From assembly GCA_030077755.1 (NCBI GenBank), contig JAQJZZ010000015.1, positions 2,232,001 to 2,296,000 of the forward strand: DNA of 64,000 nt, read 5' to 3'. This stretch comes from Filosporella fistucella. Taxonomy: Eukaryota > Ascomycota > Leotiomycetes > Helotiales. A program made the translations under genes and the position numbers. The notes beneath the pieces were generated by a model. The model was not told the origin of the DNA and did not search any database. It worked only from the letters and a program-made list of their open reading frames with translations. Positions 53,959 to 64,000 of this stretch are shown one piece after another. Positions within the stretch are counted from its first letter, which is position 1; each line of letters opens with the position of its first letter.

Positions 53959-56764
53959 TGTTATGAGGAATGATTTTGGATGGGTGCATGGGATTGGACT
54001 GGATTAGGTGGATATGCATTCGCTACGTGGGACATTACACGGGGTGATGCGTACAGCATCGGCGTTTTGGGGCTGGATGGACATCTGGCTTGGGTTTTTG
54101 GGACATGCACATACATTACAGATCTGGTATAAGCCGGATAGAATAAAAGCATCAAGACTTCAGTGTCTCTCTTCTGTTTCTCTCGACTTTGCTCTTGAAG
54201 AATTGTACTCCTGAATCTTACTTTCGTTCTTTCAAGGAATGCCCGGAAATAGGCAAGTGCTGCAAACGACTCGGAGTGCGGGCAACATAAATACTCTACT
54301 TCTGCACCAAACCATCCTTTCGTTTGAAACCTCATACAAAAATTTTCTGAAAGAGTCTTCTGACTTGCTTCGGGTCCCGGCACGGCTTGAGATTTTGGCA
54401 GTTGAAAATCCATTCTATACCTGCTATGCAGCCATTAAGTCGCTGCAACTATTTCCGAAAGCTTGTATGCTTTTTGATCTATCAAGTACCCAGGAAGAGC
54501 TATCGTCGTCATCTCAGTAATCGTTATTCCCATTTACCCCAAAAGTAAACAACCTCCCCAAACTGCCTACCACACCGCCCAAGCTCCCCCTCCACTCCTC
54601 TCCTTTATAACCCCAAATAACAAATTCCCCCTCAAGCAGAAGGCGCCGCTCCCCTGGTGGAGTGGTCAGGACAAACTGTGAGGAGGAAAACAGTGACTTT
54701 GGCCAACAATTCGACCCCCAGTTCACCCACCGATCGGTCGAGAAATGATTCACCATATTCGCGGCTTCAAAAAATTGCACCGGCGGTTTTTCTAAGGTAT
54801 CCTCGCTTCGGAGAGGGTACTGGAGTTTTTGCTATTTTGAATTTTTGAATTTGGTTGGGTTTTGGTAAGTTTATTTTGTTCCTCGATGATATCTTATTTG
54901 GTATATCGCACTTCTACATTTGCCCACCTTTTTCCATTCCACTATACGACCAACTCACTTTGTTTATTTACTTATTTACTTATTTCGTTATATTTTATAA
55001 TTTTGACGTCCGAAGCAGGTTGACCACAGACCCCATACTATCCTTCGCGGCCCATTCCTTCTTGTTGATTGTCAGTCTAGCAAGGTTCACAAGAGATGTA
55101 TAGACACTCCAGGTTACATTTCTGTCCTTACCTAAGTATTCCTTCTGGATTCATACGGTACTCAGTCAAAGTTCGCAACTGCAGTTCTTAACTTTCTACT
55201 TCAGTTCCACTTCCACTTAATCTTATATGTATCTACAATTCGTTTTCGTTCTTGGTTGAGAGAGTCTACGTTTCAAAGAGGCAAGTGCCAATTGCGGATA
55301 GGTTTTAAATATAGATTCGTCCTCCACTTCTTAACTTTTTCAACTACTAGGCGTTCTGGTAAAGGCTATCCCAATTTATCTGGTGCGAATGCTCCTCCTT
55401 GTACCGGTCCTCTCCTGTGCATTTGCGGCTCCCAATTTGCTCTTTTGGAATTGTGGTGATGGTTGTGTTGGACTGTCTAATTTATGTCTAGAAGATGCTT
55501 CAGACTCATACCATTCTGTAGAGGCGAGTGAAAGCTCCCATGCATGACACTGTCGTCGCCGTCGATTTTGTAGCAACCGTCGTTCCTCCGAGCTCTTGAT
55601 TAAGCTCGAGTAAGCTTGTTGGACTTATACTGTGAGTAGACGTCGATGTGGAGAACATGATTCTATGATTATAAATCCACTGGCAGACCCAGGCCATTAG
55701 ATAAAGAGTATGTGGTTGTTTGATTGTTATAGCGGTGATTCGTTGTGAGAGAGTGGAAGCTTTTGTACTCAAAGATCATCACATTGCTTCCTTCCTGTCT
55801 TGGTCTGGTAACACACTCTGCCATAGCTTCCTGTTCATAAACCCACGTCACTTTTCCTCATCACCTTATCTCCTTCACTTCCTATTCGTGCAATTCACTT
55901 TTCGTGTATTGACTCGAAAGGTTCTGTAGGAAGAGGAAGCCGCGCCTTGCGGCCTTGACCCAACTTTTGATATAAATATCACTGAGCACTGAGGGATGTC
56001 AAATATGTACACATAAAAACAATGCCATCACATAAGATGTGGGTGGTGATCCCGCCCCCGTACCTGGGTGAAGGGGGCTTGAACTAGTAGCACTCTCTTA
56101 TAAGATCATGGAATAATACATTTGGCGAGAACTGGCATTCAGTTGGGTGTCAGTTCCTGGCTGCCGTCGGCCTTAACTGTTTGGCGACCGTCTTCTATTA
56201 TCGTCGGTTTTCTACTCTCGTCACTTCTCATCACTTGTAAATATCCGTCGCCAATCATTACCACAGAACATATCCAATGTACCTCCCATCCTGGCTATAT
56301 CCACTGCCTGTGGTTCTAAATTTAAAAATGGAAATGTATAAAATTGGGAGCGTGTTGCAAATCTGCCGTAAGATGAAGACGCAAAATGCCTCTCTCTTGC
56401 AAGGGGCATGCTTATATGCGTTGTTTTGTGAAGTTTCTCATTCGAGCTTGGAAGGATATATATATGCATATGTATATACCCATGGCAACCCACTTCTCTT
56501 GGCATCTTTGATGTTGGCATGATGGTTACAACCTTGAATAAAGTAAAAGCGAAGAGATGCTATAAGGTAAGTATTATAGTAGGTAACCCGAGTCTATTTT
56601 GTTACCTTCGATTCGGTAGGAAATATTCGTGTACTTGAAATTTATCCTAGATATCTAGACCGGGTTTAAAGGGGGTAACTTAGGTAAAAGAGCTTCTCAA
56701 TTACTTCTTGCACACTTATTCGTCTGGTTACTAGATATCTTCAACTAAATATATATTTACGCAT
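53959..56764. other. intergenic, no gene recognised
   Basis: About 2.8 kb with no supported gene on either strand. Several T-rich tracts (near 54960-55000) and many frames under 90 codons occur, none with motifs or splice structure. Confidence 0.4.
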
Positions 56765-57549
56765 CTACATTGACGGAGGTAATACAGGAATAGGTGCTGG
56801 TCCATGCCTAAACCTCACCCCAAGTATATCTGCAAGGCCTAGACAGAGCTTTTGTAAGCCCACCAAGTCTTCTCTCGTCGCACCATTCCAGAGCATGCCC
56901 TTCATATGATGCTGAAGTTGGTTTTGGCAGTCCATACCATATAAACTAGCAACCATCGCCCATCCAGTCGTTAGATCATCCAAAACGCCATCAAACGAGA
57001 ATATCCTCGCGTAGAGAACGTCTACTCTCACTCAATATACATCTTGGGTCCGTGGTTTCAAGAAGCAAGGATGGGGTTTGCCTTACCTCTTACAACAAAC
57101 GCGTAGTCTGGACTAGCTCGCACAGATGCCTCCGGATCAAAATCTGGATTTCGCGCATACACATTGGCCCAGAACTTTCTCCCTCTCCCTCTTGCTTGCT
57201 CATCCGTCTCGTTTGACCGTGGTGATTCCAATTCCCGAAGCTCTGTAGGGATGCAGCTTGATAGAGTGCGCATGGCGTTGCCTGTTCTACATGCTCCTAC
57301 GGTACCGGTAGACTTGATGAGGCCCTCTCGGACGCGGTTGATAGCCTTCTTCCGGGCATCGATTGTCTCTATATTTGTGAGGATGGTGGAGTCGAGGTGT
57401 TTATAAACTTGAGGGATGACATCGGGATAATTGGTAGATGAGAGCATGATGAGGACGCACATGTACCAGCGCAGCTTGTCATTTGTTGTTGGAAGATCTA
57501 GGACGGATTGGAAGAAGGAGTCCGGTATTACAGGCGTCTCTGCAGCCAT
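56765..57549 (-). CDS. AhpD/carboxymuconolactone decarboxylase-like protein
   Basis: Exons 57549-57087 and 57030-56765 around a 56-bp intron (gtaagg donor, attgag acceptor) give 242 aa. The start chosen is the ATG of MAAETPVIPDSF. The fold type is suggested by the helical core with LRWYMCVLIMLSSTNYPD, REGLIKSTGTVGACRTGNAM, GRGRKFWANVYARNPDFDP and LQKLCLGLADILGVRFRHG, as in fungal CMD/AhpD-like proteins of about 240 residues. The family's paired catalytic cysteines (CxxC) are not clear here; a single Cys in GACRTGNAM is the closest, so the chemistry may differ. It shares a 386-bp divergent promoter with the barrel protein at 57936, placing it in the cluster. Confidence 0.75.
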
Positions 57550-57935
57550 GATTCCAGGAAAAGTGTTATTATTATATCCTAATGTTCTGGAAAGAGGTAT
57601 GGTGATATTGGTGTAGCGAAATTGGATGAGCAACTGGACAGGAGGTAAGTCTGCTAATTCGGAGTCGAAGAAACAATGGATTTGCATAAAGCACCTTTGC
57701 GTGGTATTCTTTTGATTTTCAAGAAATCGATCGGTAAAATCTCGACTTTAGCACTACCTTATACAGGAGGTGCTGCAGGAGAATTTACATGCTCATTGCC
57801 GGACTTTGAATACCGCCCCGCTAATTTAGCGGAACTTGATGATTGAGTGGATTATAAATGAGGCTTATCCTGATTTGCTAGGTGACCTAAAGCAACACCA
57901 ACCTATTCTGGGAGGCCAGAAAAAGAGGAATCGGC
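57550..57935. promoter_or_regulatory. shared divergent promoter with a CCG-N9-CGG palindrome
   Basis: A 386-bp region between two outward start codons. At 57818-57832 lies a 15-base palindrome, CCGCTAA-T-TTAGCGG, perfect but for its central base. Its CCG/CGG ends are classic Zn2Cys6 half-sites. A further CCG-N10-CCG direct arrangement lies just upstream. The cluster regulator at 61254-63801 is the natural candidate; binding is inference. Confidence 0.55.
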
Positions 57936-58744
57936 ATGTATATCGTCAGTCCACTATCGCAATGCGCTAGTCCTGACAAGAGGGATAAGGTACGGTCACA
58001 ATTCTTCCTTCCGCAACGCACAAACTCAAGTACCACAGTTTCTGGAGCATATAGCACGAATATCTCTTGTCACTCTAGCGACAGAGCCAAATTGCCATGG
58101 TTATGCGTGGTTCCGCAGCGCCAGTGACAATAACGTGGTGCCTTCCCACTGGCTCCGGGGCTTCGAGATGTAAGATCCATAACGATGAAACTTGAGAGAT
58201 AAATACCAATATACACCCAATTAGGTACGCAAGCCCGGAAGCAAATCAAGTAGAACACAGAGCAAGTGATGAGTACAAAGCTTTCCGAAAGGCTGTCGGC
58301 GAGGAAGGCCTCCTTGCCAGACCCAGCGACTTGGGTTTCTGGCGTCCGACTGGTATTGGCTTCCTCACCAAGAAGTGTCAAGATCAAGTAATCTTCGGCG
58401 GTCAGGATTACTCGTCAGGGCAGCAATATATAATTACAGATGAATTCACTCCGAAGGATGGCTCGAGGGAACAACTTTTCGACTCGCTGAGACGAATTGC
58501 GGAAAATGCGTTAAATGACGAGACAGTCCTTTCTTTCTGGGTGCAGGATAGATTCGGCATGGAGTCTGGGACTCGTGAAGAAGAGAATGAAGAGACGGTG
58601 TATATATTTTTGAGGTGTAAGGATAAGGCATCTGCTGAAGTATTCTATGGGCAGAAGGCAGCCTCGAAGTTAGCGAACGGTGGGTGTAAGGCTCGGCGAA
58701 CGACCACTTGGATTGACTCCGGTATTGGGTTCCTGGGTAGATAG
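57936..58744 (+). CDS. dimeric alpha/beta-barrel protein (ABM-like)
   Basis: Three exons (57936-57989, 58039-58169, 58225-58744) give 234 aa; introns are 49 and 55 bp. The N-terminal half reads MYIVSPLSQC, EHIARISLVTLATEPNCHGY and FEMYASPEANQVEHRASDEY, the layout of antibiotic-biosynthesis-monooxygenase-like barrels (strand, helix, strand, then the .H...HR.S..Y block). A second, similar half follows (DYSSGQQYIITDEFTPKDG, LRRIAENALNDETVLSFW), so the protein may hold two ferredoxin-like barrels in tandem. Such proteins are cofactor-free oxygenases, decarboxylases or scaffolds. It is transcribed away from the CMD-like gene and converges on the cyclase gene. Confidence 0.78.
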
Positions 58745-58949
58745 AAGCTAAAAAATCTGGAAGTAGTATAGGTAATAACACATTTATCTGATTTGTGTTG
58801 CCACAAGGCAATCAAAAAAATCATCGTGTATCACAACCAGCACATCGCTTGTGGATGTTGCAAATTTCGAGGCAATTCACCTGGATATAACGAAGTCACA
58901 TTCGCGATGGTAAGGTTTCTACGAAGAAAATTTGTGAGCGGCATATTTT

Positions 58950-60138
58950 CTACATAATAGCGATGCCATTTGGCGGCGAAGCGACTGCTCCAGTATAGCT
59001 CAGGGGCGCGGACGTAAACAAGAATGACCATCGACTATTCTTTCTGCACAGCTCTGCCAATCCCTCCAAGTTAAAGAGCTCTCCAATTGGTGTACCCCAT
59101 CCGGCAAGCAAGATGGGATGCAAGTGCCACTCTTTCTCGGCTGGGGCTTGAATAATAATTAGCAAAGGAATATAAGATAAATATACGGAACAATTCTCTT
59201 GGACTTACGTCTAACTTCAAAACCAGGGGAGTCGCTCACGACGGCAGCAAATTGATTCTTCCACAGCCATTCGGTAGTTTCTCGACTCTGGCCAAGGCCG
59301 CACCATTCCTTTTTGTTAGCAACTTCCTTGCACTCATTCTCGGTGAGCGACTTGTACGCAGCGACGTAGCCGGTGCGCAGAAAGAGGATGTCGCCGCTGC
59401 GGAGTTCGGTGTCCTGCTCTTTGGCAATTTCCAGCACTTCTGAGAGAGTTATTGCATGAGGAGCGAAATGTGAGACTGCAATTCCTTTCTTCTCGGCGTA
59501 TGATGCAAAGTCGATCAAAACGCCTCGTCCTGCAATCCCTTTCTCGGTCCAAGGTTGTAGGCTATTGATTGTAGTTCTGTGTCCTGCGTGAAACTCTTGT
59601 TGAGTGGCGCTGCATAGTTGTGAGTTAGAGCTCCCAGTCTCGGTGATTCAGATGACAAGTACCCATTGTAGAACATCTTTTCTTTTTGGTAGGCAAAATG
59701 TCTCAAGCTGTCCCACTGAGAACTTCCTTGGGTGTTGAACGAGATCTGTAGTCGTTAAATAACAACGCAAAGATGTGTAAACTTGACAGACTCACCACAT
59801 CGTCATTCACGACGAAGGGATCTTTATCTATAATTTCCTGCTGAAATGCTGCTCTGCCTAGTAGTGGAGGGCTGAAAAAATCCAGTGGGAGACTGTGAGA
59901 TACGTTGTTAGCCAATGCTCTTCTGGTTGAAGCTGTCAACCTACTCGAGACCAACCCGCTCGCCAGTCTTGACTTCTTCTTTGGTTGTCTTCAGGAGTAG
60001 ATCATCTGTCAAGTAGTTGAGAGAACCCAAAGAGGTACCTTTTGCATCGCTCCAAAGACCCCACGCTGAGTTTGGCGGGTCTCCTTCCTGAAGGGGAAGA
60101 TCTGCCAATGTAGGCAGCGGACTGATTCTTTTCGACAT
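58950..60138 (-). CDS. cyclase family protein (PF04199-type hydrolase)
   Basis: Five exons (60138-59945, 59892-59796, 59745-59663, 59609-59209, 59146-58950) give 323 aa, the standard size. Family marks include PLDFFSPPLLGRAAF, SFNTQGSSQWDSLRHFAYQ (where bacterial members have HxGTHxD), GIAGRGVLIDFASYA, LRSGDILFLRTGYV and, at the end, WGTPIGELFNLEGLAELC with SPPNGIAIM. The group holds kynurenine formamidases, isatin hydrolases and many fungal enzymes of unknown substrate; the metal-binding His/Asp set is partly altered in the fungal branch, as here. It is probably cytosolic. It shares a divergent promoter with the barrel gene at 60521. Confidence 0.88.
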
Positions 60139-60520
60139 CTTGTATCGTGAATAATCGAAGAACAGTACAATCCTTTCGCTGCACGGAGTTCTGAGGTACT
60201 CAAGATTATGCACAGATTTTCACTGCCGAACGATAACTCATTCCCATGAGCAATTTGGTTCCGGAAGCAAGTTGGAAGTGGGCCCAAGATTCACACGGAA
60301 CACGATGTCCGGGAGCATACGGATATCGGAATCCTTAGCTAACAACAGCGATAATGGGGCAATATTCCGACAAGAGAAGTGAGGACTGGAATCCTTAGAG
60401 ATACTTCTTTAACGGACATTATTGTGCCTCAAGTGTCTACATATCAGGTACTCCCGATTGCACTCACATCTCTTTGCAAATTCTCGAATAGTCGTCCCTC
60501 AGTATATGGAACGCTTCCTG
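60139..60520. promoter_or_regulatory. shared divergent promoter with CGG dyad and 60-bp spaced repeat
   Basis: A 382-bp region between outward start codons. It holds CGG-N10-CCG at 60296-60311 and an exact 11-base direct repeat, GGAATCCTTAG, at 60328 and 60388, spaced exactly 60 bases. CGGATATCGG lies next to the first copy. Confidence 0.5.
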
Positions 60521-61186
60521 ATGTCGAAATTACCAATAAGCGGCGCATTGATGCGTCTTGTTGAGCCACAAGATGGCAGTGACCTAAGCGCCCATACTAC
60601 TGCACCCAAATCGCCCTATCCCAACATCGAGAGGACATACACTGCGGTAGCCTCTGATGGCGAAAAGCCTTCCGTCATGGCCCTTTACATCGTGAGCGAC
60701 ATTACTCCCTTCGTAACTTCGCAAAATCTTTATGATAAAGATGTGAAGGCGAACCCCAATCTAGACATCTCCTGGATCGTTTGCAGCTTCGTCAATGGTC
60801 GCGACAAAGGCGCCTCCACCACCGAAAGTCCCGGTAACTCGCAGCCTCTGTCATTCTCGCCAGCTGCGGGATCGAAACTGGTGATCAACGGCTCAACTCC
60901 AAGACCTGACAAGGAGGGCGAGTACCACGATTGGTATAACATTGAGCATGGCACCGCACTTGCGACTGTGGAGGGCTGGAATGCAGGCCGCAGGTATTGC
61001 TTTCTAAAGAGTTATGGAGAGATCGAGACGGCTGCTTTCTATGGATTCAACTACTACGACGAGAAGAGCGGACTGGGTGGACCGGAATGGCAGAATGCCA
61101 CGAAGACAGAGTGGACATTTCGTATTCGGGGCAATGCGGCAAAGCCTAACATCCGGCGGGTGTGGAAAGTTCAGGAGTCCTTGTAG
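60521..61186 (+). CDS. dimeric alpha/beta-barrel protein (EthD-like)
   Basis: A single exon of 221 aa from the ATG of MSKLPISGALMRLVEPQDG. The second half carries EGEYHDWYNIEHGTALATVEG, the ..HDWYN.EH block of EthD/stress-responsive barrels, followed by GRRYCFLKSY and strand-like GFNYYDEKSG. The first half is a related but more diverged barrel (FVTSQNLYDKDVKANPNLD), so the protein probably has two ferredoxin-like units. Fungal EthD relatives include decarboxylases of aromatic polyketides. It converges on the Zn2Cys6 gene with only 67 bases between stop codons. Confidence 0.78.
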   Translation: MSKLPISGALMRLVEPQDGSDLSAHTTAPKSPYPNIERTYTAVASDGEKPSVMALYIVSDITPFVTSQNLYDKDVKANPNLDISWIVCSFVNGRDKGASTTESPGNSQPLSFSPAAGSKLVINGSTPRPDKEGEYHDWYNIEHGTALATVEGWNAGRRYCFLKSYGEIETAAFYGFNYYDEKSGLGGPEWQNATKTEWTFRIRGNAAKPNIRRVWKVQESL

Positions 61187-61253
61187 TAGATAGAAACTCT
61201 CCAATAGTCAGTCTTACAAAGTTCATCGCATATGTTTGATATCTCTTCATTGC

Positions 61254-63801
61254 TCATTGAAACACTTGAGTGGGTGCAAATAAACCATATAAGGTATTTT
61301 GTGAAATGTCCCACTCCTGATCGTTCAAGAAATTCATCAAGTCAGGTGTGACCATATCTGGGCCTGTTTCGAGTGGATCAATCATGTTCTGTTGGGCATT
61401 CATGTCGTAAAGATACTGGGCAGCCGAATACACTTCCCTATCCACACTCGGCGTTTCCAAGGGCAGCTGCTGGAACAAACTCTCGTCAAGAATGCCAAAG
61501 TCAAGCTGCTGCGTAGCCACAAGTCCGCACTCTTTTGTACTGATCTCAAATTCACGGGCCATATCCCTCAGTACTGACAGCGGCTTCTTAAGACCTGAAT
61601 TGCAACCGTGTTGAAGCTCGCCTAGACAAGTCCAAAAAAAGGAAATGAGTTCTGTAAAGTGACCTCGGTAATGACGCTCCTGGGGGAGGATTATCGCAAC
61701 GGCTGAGTAGATGGCATAGGATAATAGGAAGGGGGCTCGACGAAGTGTGAACGTCTTCCTATAAGCACGGATGTACTTTTCTATCATGAGGGCGCTAGAG
61801 ATGCACTCTTGTTCGCTCAAGCCCTTCATTTCGTCATCCGAATGCCGTCTGAGGTGACCCTCTTCCATGAAAGCACGGTATAACAGAATACGTAGCGTAT
61901 GGAAGGTCGTACTGCATCCATGTGTTAGTATCTATCGAGCAAATTATAAGGATTACTCACTACGGCGTGATTTGATGAGGTGGAGGAATGTTGAGTCCTT
62001 GAGGGTCAAAGACAAGGTGATCTGGCAGGTTGGCATTCCAATTCTCCAGCTCCGACTCGATTGTGGCCTTCTTTTCAAGAACTACTTCCGTCCGGTAGCC
62101 AACTGTGCAGATTCCGTATAGCTCACTGACTCGTGCACCGATTCGTATGAGACTGACAGAAGCGTAGAAGCTGGAGATGGCATATGTTGGCTGGGGTGGG
62201 TAGGATGGTTGCTGGCCTTCTGGGTCGCAGGAGTCACGATAAGGTTCCCACTCATCCAGCTCTTCGAAAGTATCCAGAAGTTGGAGAGGAACTCTAGCCT
62301 CCGCTGTTGCGAAGCTACACTGCCTGCCCAAGTATAAAGATTGCGTAACATCGGTCATGTACGCACCCCAGTAAAGCCGTTTGCGCATCTCATGATCGAT
62401 ATCCTTCCGCAACATCTGGGTACTCGTCTGGGTGCTGTTTTCTTGATAGTCTGGTCCGAGCATGAGATGGCAGCCCAGGTCAATAATCATGCGGTACGCA
62501 GTTCCAGAGAGCGCCCACCCAGCACTAACTTTCCCTCGCGCAACAAGCGTGGCGCTGGTTAAGAGAAGCGCTGCAGCTGATGGCACACTTGGCCGTCCCA
62601 TTGCATCAACCAGGAGCTGACAAAATCTGTCATAAAATCTGCTGCCCGCACTCTCGGGGTCATTCACTGAAGTTCTCAAGCCCAAGCGATCACTATAAAG
62701 CGAGCTGGTATAGTATATCGCGTTGAGAAGGAGTTTATTGACCCATGGTCCGCCAGTAGCGATGCTATCCAAAATAGCAGGACGATATGTGATGAGATAT
62801 GAGCAGTGATGTCGATTGAAATGCAGCGTTATCAGGTGTTTTGCAAGGTCTGGCTCGCAGCCGTCGAGGTCAATGGCTTGCTGGGGCTGTCTGAAAAGTC
62901 GTTTCTCTCTCTGCCTCTGAAGAATAGCATTGCTGATAAGGCGTGCTTTTGAACTAGCAACAGCAGTTTCACCCTTACGAGAGACTTTAGAAATGTTCTC
63001 CTTGTGAAGGGCACGGCGCGTTGGGTTCATGATACCTGCCAGCCCGTGCACTGAAGCAACACATCCATCTTCGTGGAAGACACCTGCTACCCTGGCCTCG
63101 CAAGGGGAGAGTCCAGTGCCATCATTTTCCATACTGACAGGTGCAGATTCCTGGAAATGGTTTTGCTCTTGATCTTGCAATCTATGCTGACTTTGACCTG
63201 CGGAATTTGAGCGGAAGGCTGAAGAAAGCCCGTCACTATTCTGATGGACCCAAGAGTTGGTATGTGACGAAGGTAAAGTTTCCTGCTGCACGCCTTGGTT
63301 TGATCTTGTAGGACTTGCAGCCTGGCTGAGGCCCATAGGAGAATTTCCGTACATCTGAGGTTGCTCATTGACGGTGGTGACGGTAGACATTGAAGGCGTT
63401 GGAAATGGTGGGGCAACAGGGGATTCAGGTGTCGCAGGCCGGAAGCCATCGCCATCATCTTCTGACTGATCTTCTCGTGAATACTCGGCCTCGTTGTCGT
63501 TATACTGCAGGTTGGTATTCCGTAGAGCATCCTCGAGTCCGGGCGCTGAGATGCCGGATGCCTTAATATGTTCCAGCATCGCAGCCATGGTCGCCTCTAG
63601 AGTCTGGAAGCGCGCTCGAGTTGGACGAGGCTCCTTTCTCGCATCTCGTGGATAGACACATTGAAGGGCACTCGCAACACATTCGTCGCAATGTGGACGC
63701 ACACCACTACATCTCATCTTCTTCCGCCGACATGATGAGCAAGTCTTGCATCGTGATGATTTCTGCTTGGATCTTCGCGCGGATGCTGTCTTTGTAGGCA
63801 T
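61254..63801 (-). CDS. Zn2Cys6 transcription factor, likely cluster regulator
   Basis: Exons 63801-61961 and 61911-61254 around a 49-bp intron (gtgagt donor, atgcag acceptor) give 832 aa. The start is the ATG of MPTKTASARR; upstream in-frame codons include only a GTG. The zinc cluster uses Cys 21, 24, 31, 38, 41 and 48 with the basic run RRKKMRC. A Gln/Ser/Pro-rich region follows (about residues 90-260), then the fungal-trans homology domain (LHFNRHHCSYLITYRPAIL, DRLGLRTSVNDPESAGSRF, ALSGTAYRMIIDLGCHLML, MRKRLYWGAYMTDV). The end is helical (YTTFHTLRILLYRAFMEEG). It stands at the edge of the five-gene cluster, as pathway regulators often do. Confidence 0.88.
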
Positions 63802-64000
63802 GACTGTGACAATACAAGATGCGAGAATGCGAGATTTCACACGACAGCAGCTCCTCACTACAATGCGGTACCGGTGTGAACGAAACTAGGATGCTGCGAA
63901 GACCATACGAAGAAGGTCTGTCGAACCTGTCCCCATTCGAAGACTCGTTTCTGGTCCATCTTTCGTCGTTGGGAGCCGAGATGCCGGCCTAACCCAAGCC
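63802..64000. other. promoter of the Zn2Cys6 gene, window edge
   Basis: The first 199 bases upstream of the regulator. Nothing else can be said; the neighbouring gene lies outside the window. Confidence 0.4.

Overview
The window looks like nuclear DNA of a filamentous ascomycete (Pezizomycotina). Genes are intron-poor with short introns (about 44-70 bp, GTAAGT/GTATGT donors, CTAAC/CTGAC-like branch sites). The content is typical of that group: two Zn2Cys6 regulators, two HET-domain proteins, small secreted proteins, a bZIP-DUF3425 factor, an NmrA-like protein, a PigL_N-type protein and a fungal dynamin. The flavour is leotiomycete-like, but that is an impression, not a placement. Exon boundaries below were worked out by hand from splice sites and reading frame.

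Layout. 1-5.6 kb: an internally duplicated small secreted protein, a Zn2Cys6 regulator and a BRCT/AT-hook nuclear protein. 5.6-15.3 kb: gene-poor accessory DNA with three broken copies of a small Cys/His-rich family, a secreted Ser/Thr-rich protein with a C-terminal beta-sandwich-like domain, and a 917-aa HET protein. 15.3-19.4 kb: a DAL5/TNA1-like transporter and an SH3 plus membrane-segment protein with a frame break. 19.4-29 kb: a very AT-rich block, then a CoA-binding protein, a second HET protein, a methyltransferase, and a divergent NmrA/bZIP pair. 29-39 kb: housekeeping-like genes (Cdc4-type myosin light chain, STEEP1 family, M3 oligopeptidase) and an MFS transporter, with about 1.3 kb of tandem repeats between the last two. 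39-47 kb: a PigL_N-domain protein, a decayed interval with a Myb/SANT fossil, and a dynamin-like GTPase interrupted by an in-frame amber codon. 47-54 kb: tRNA-Trp(CCA), a CHIP-like TPR/U-box E3 ligase, the complex III subunit QCR10, and a small Ser/Thr-rich protein.

56.7-63.8 kb is the most coherent unit. Five genes stand as two divergent pairs plus a Zn2Cys6 regulator: an AhpD/carboxymuconolactone-decarboxylase-like protein, two dimeric alpha/beta-barrel (ABM/EthD-like) proteins, a cyclase (PF04199-type) and the regulator. Both divergent promoters are about 385 bp and carry CGG/CCG dyads of the kind Zn2Cys6 proteins bind. I infer a small inducible catabolic or tailoring cluster acting on an aromatic or lactone substrate. 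It has no PKS, NRPS or P450 inside the window, and its regulator gene lies only about 200 bp from the window end, so the cluster may continue beyond it.
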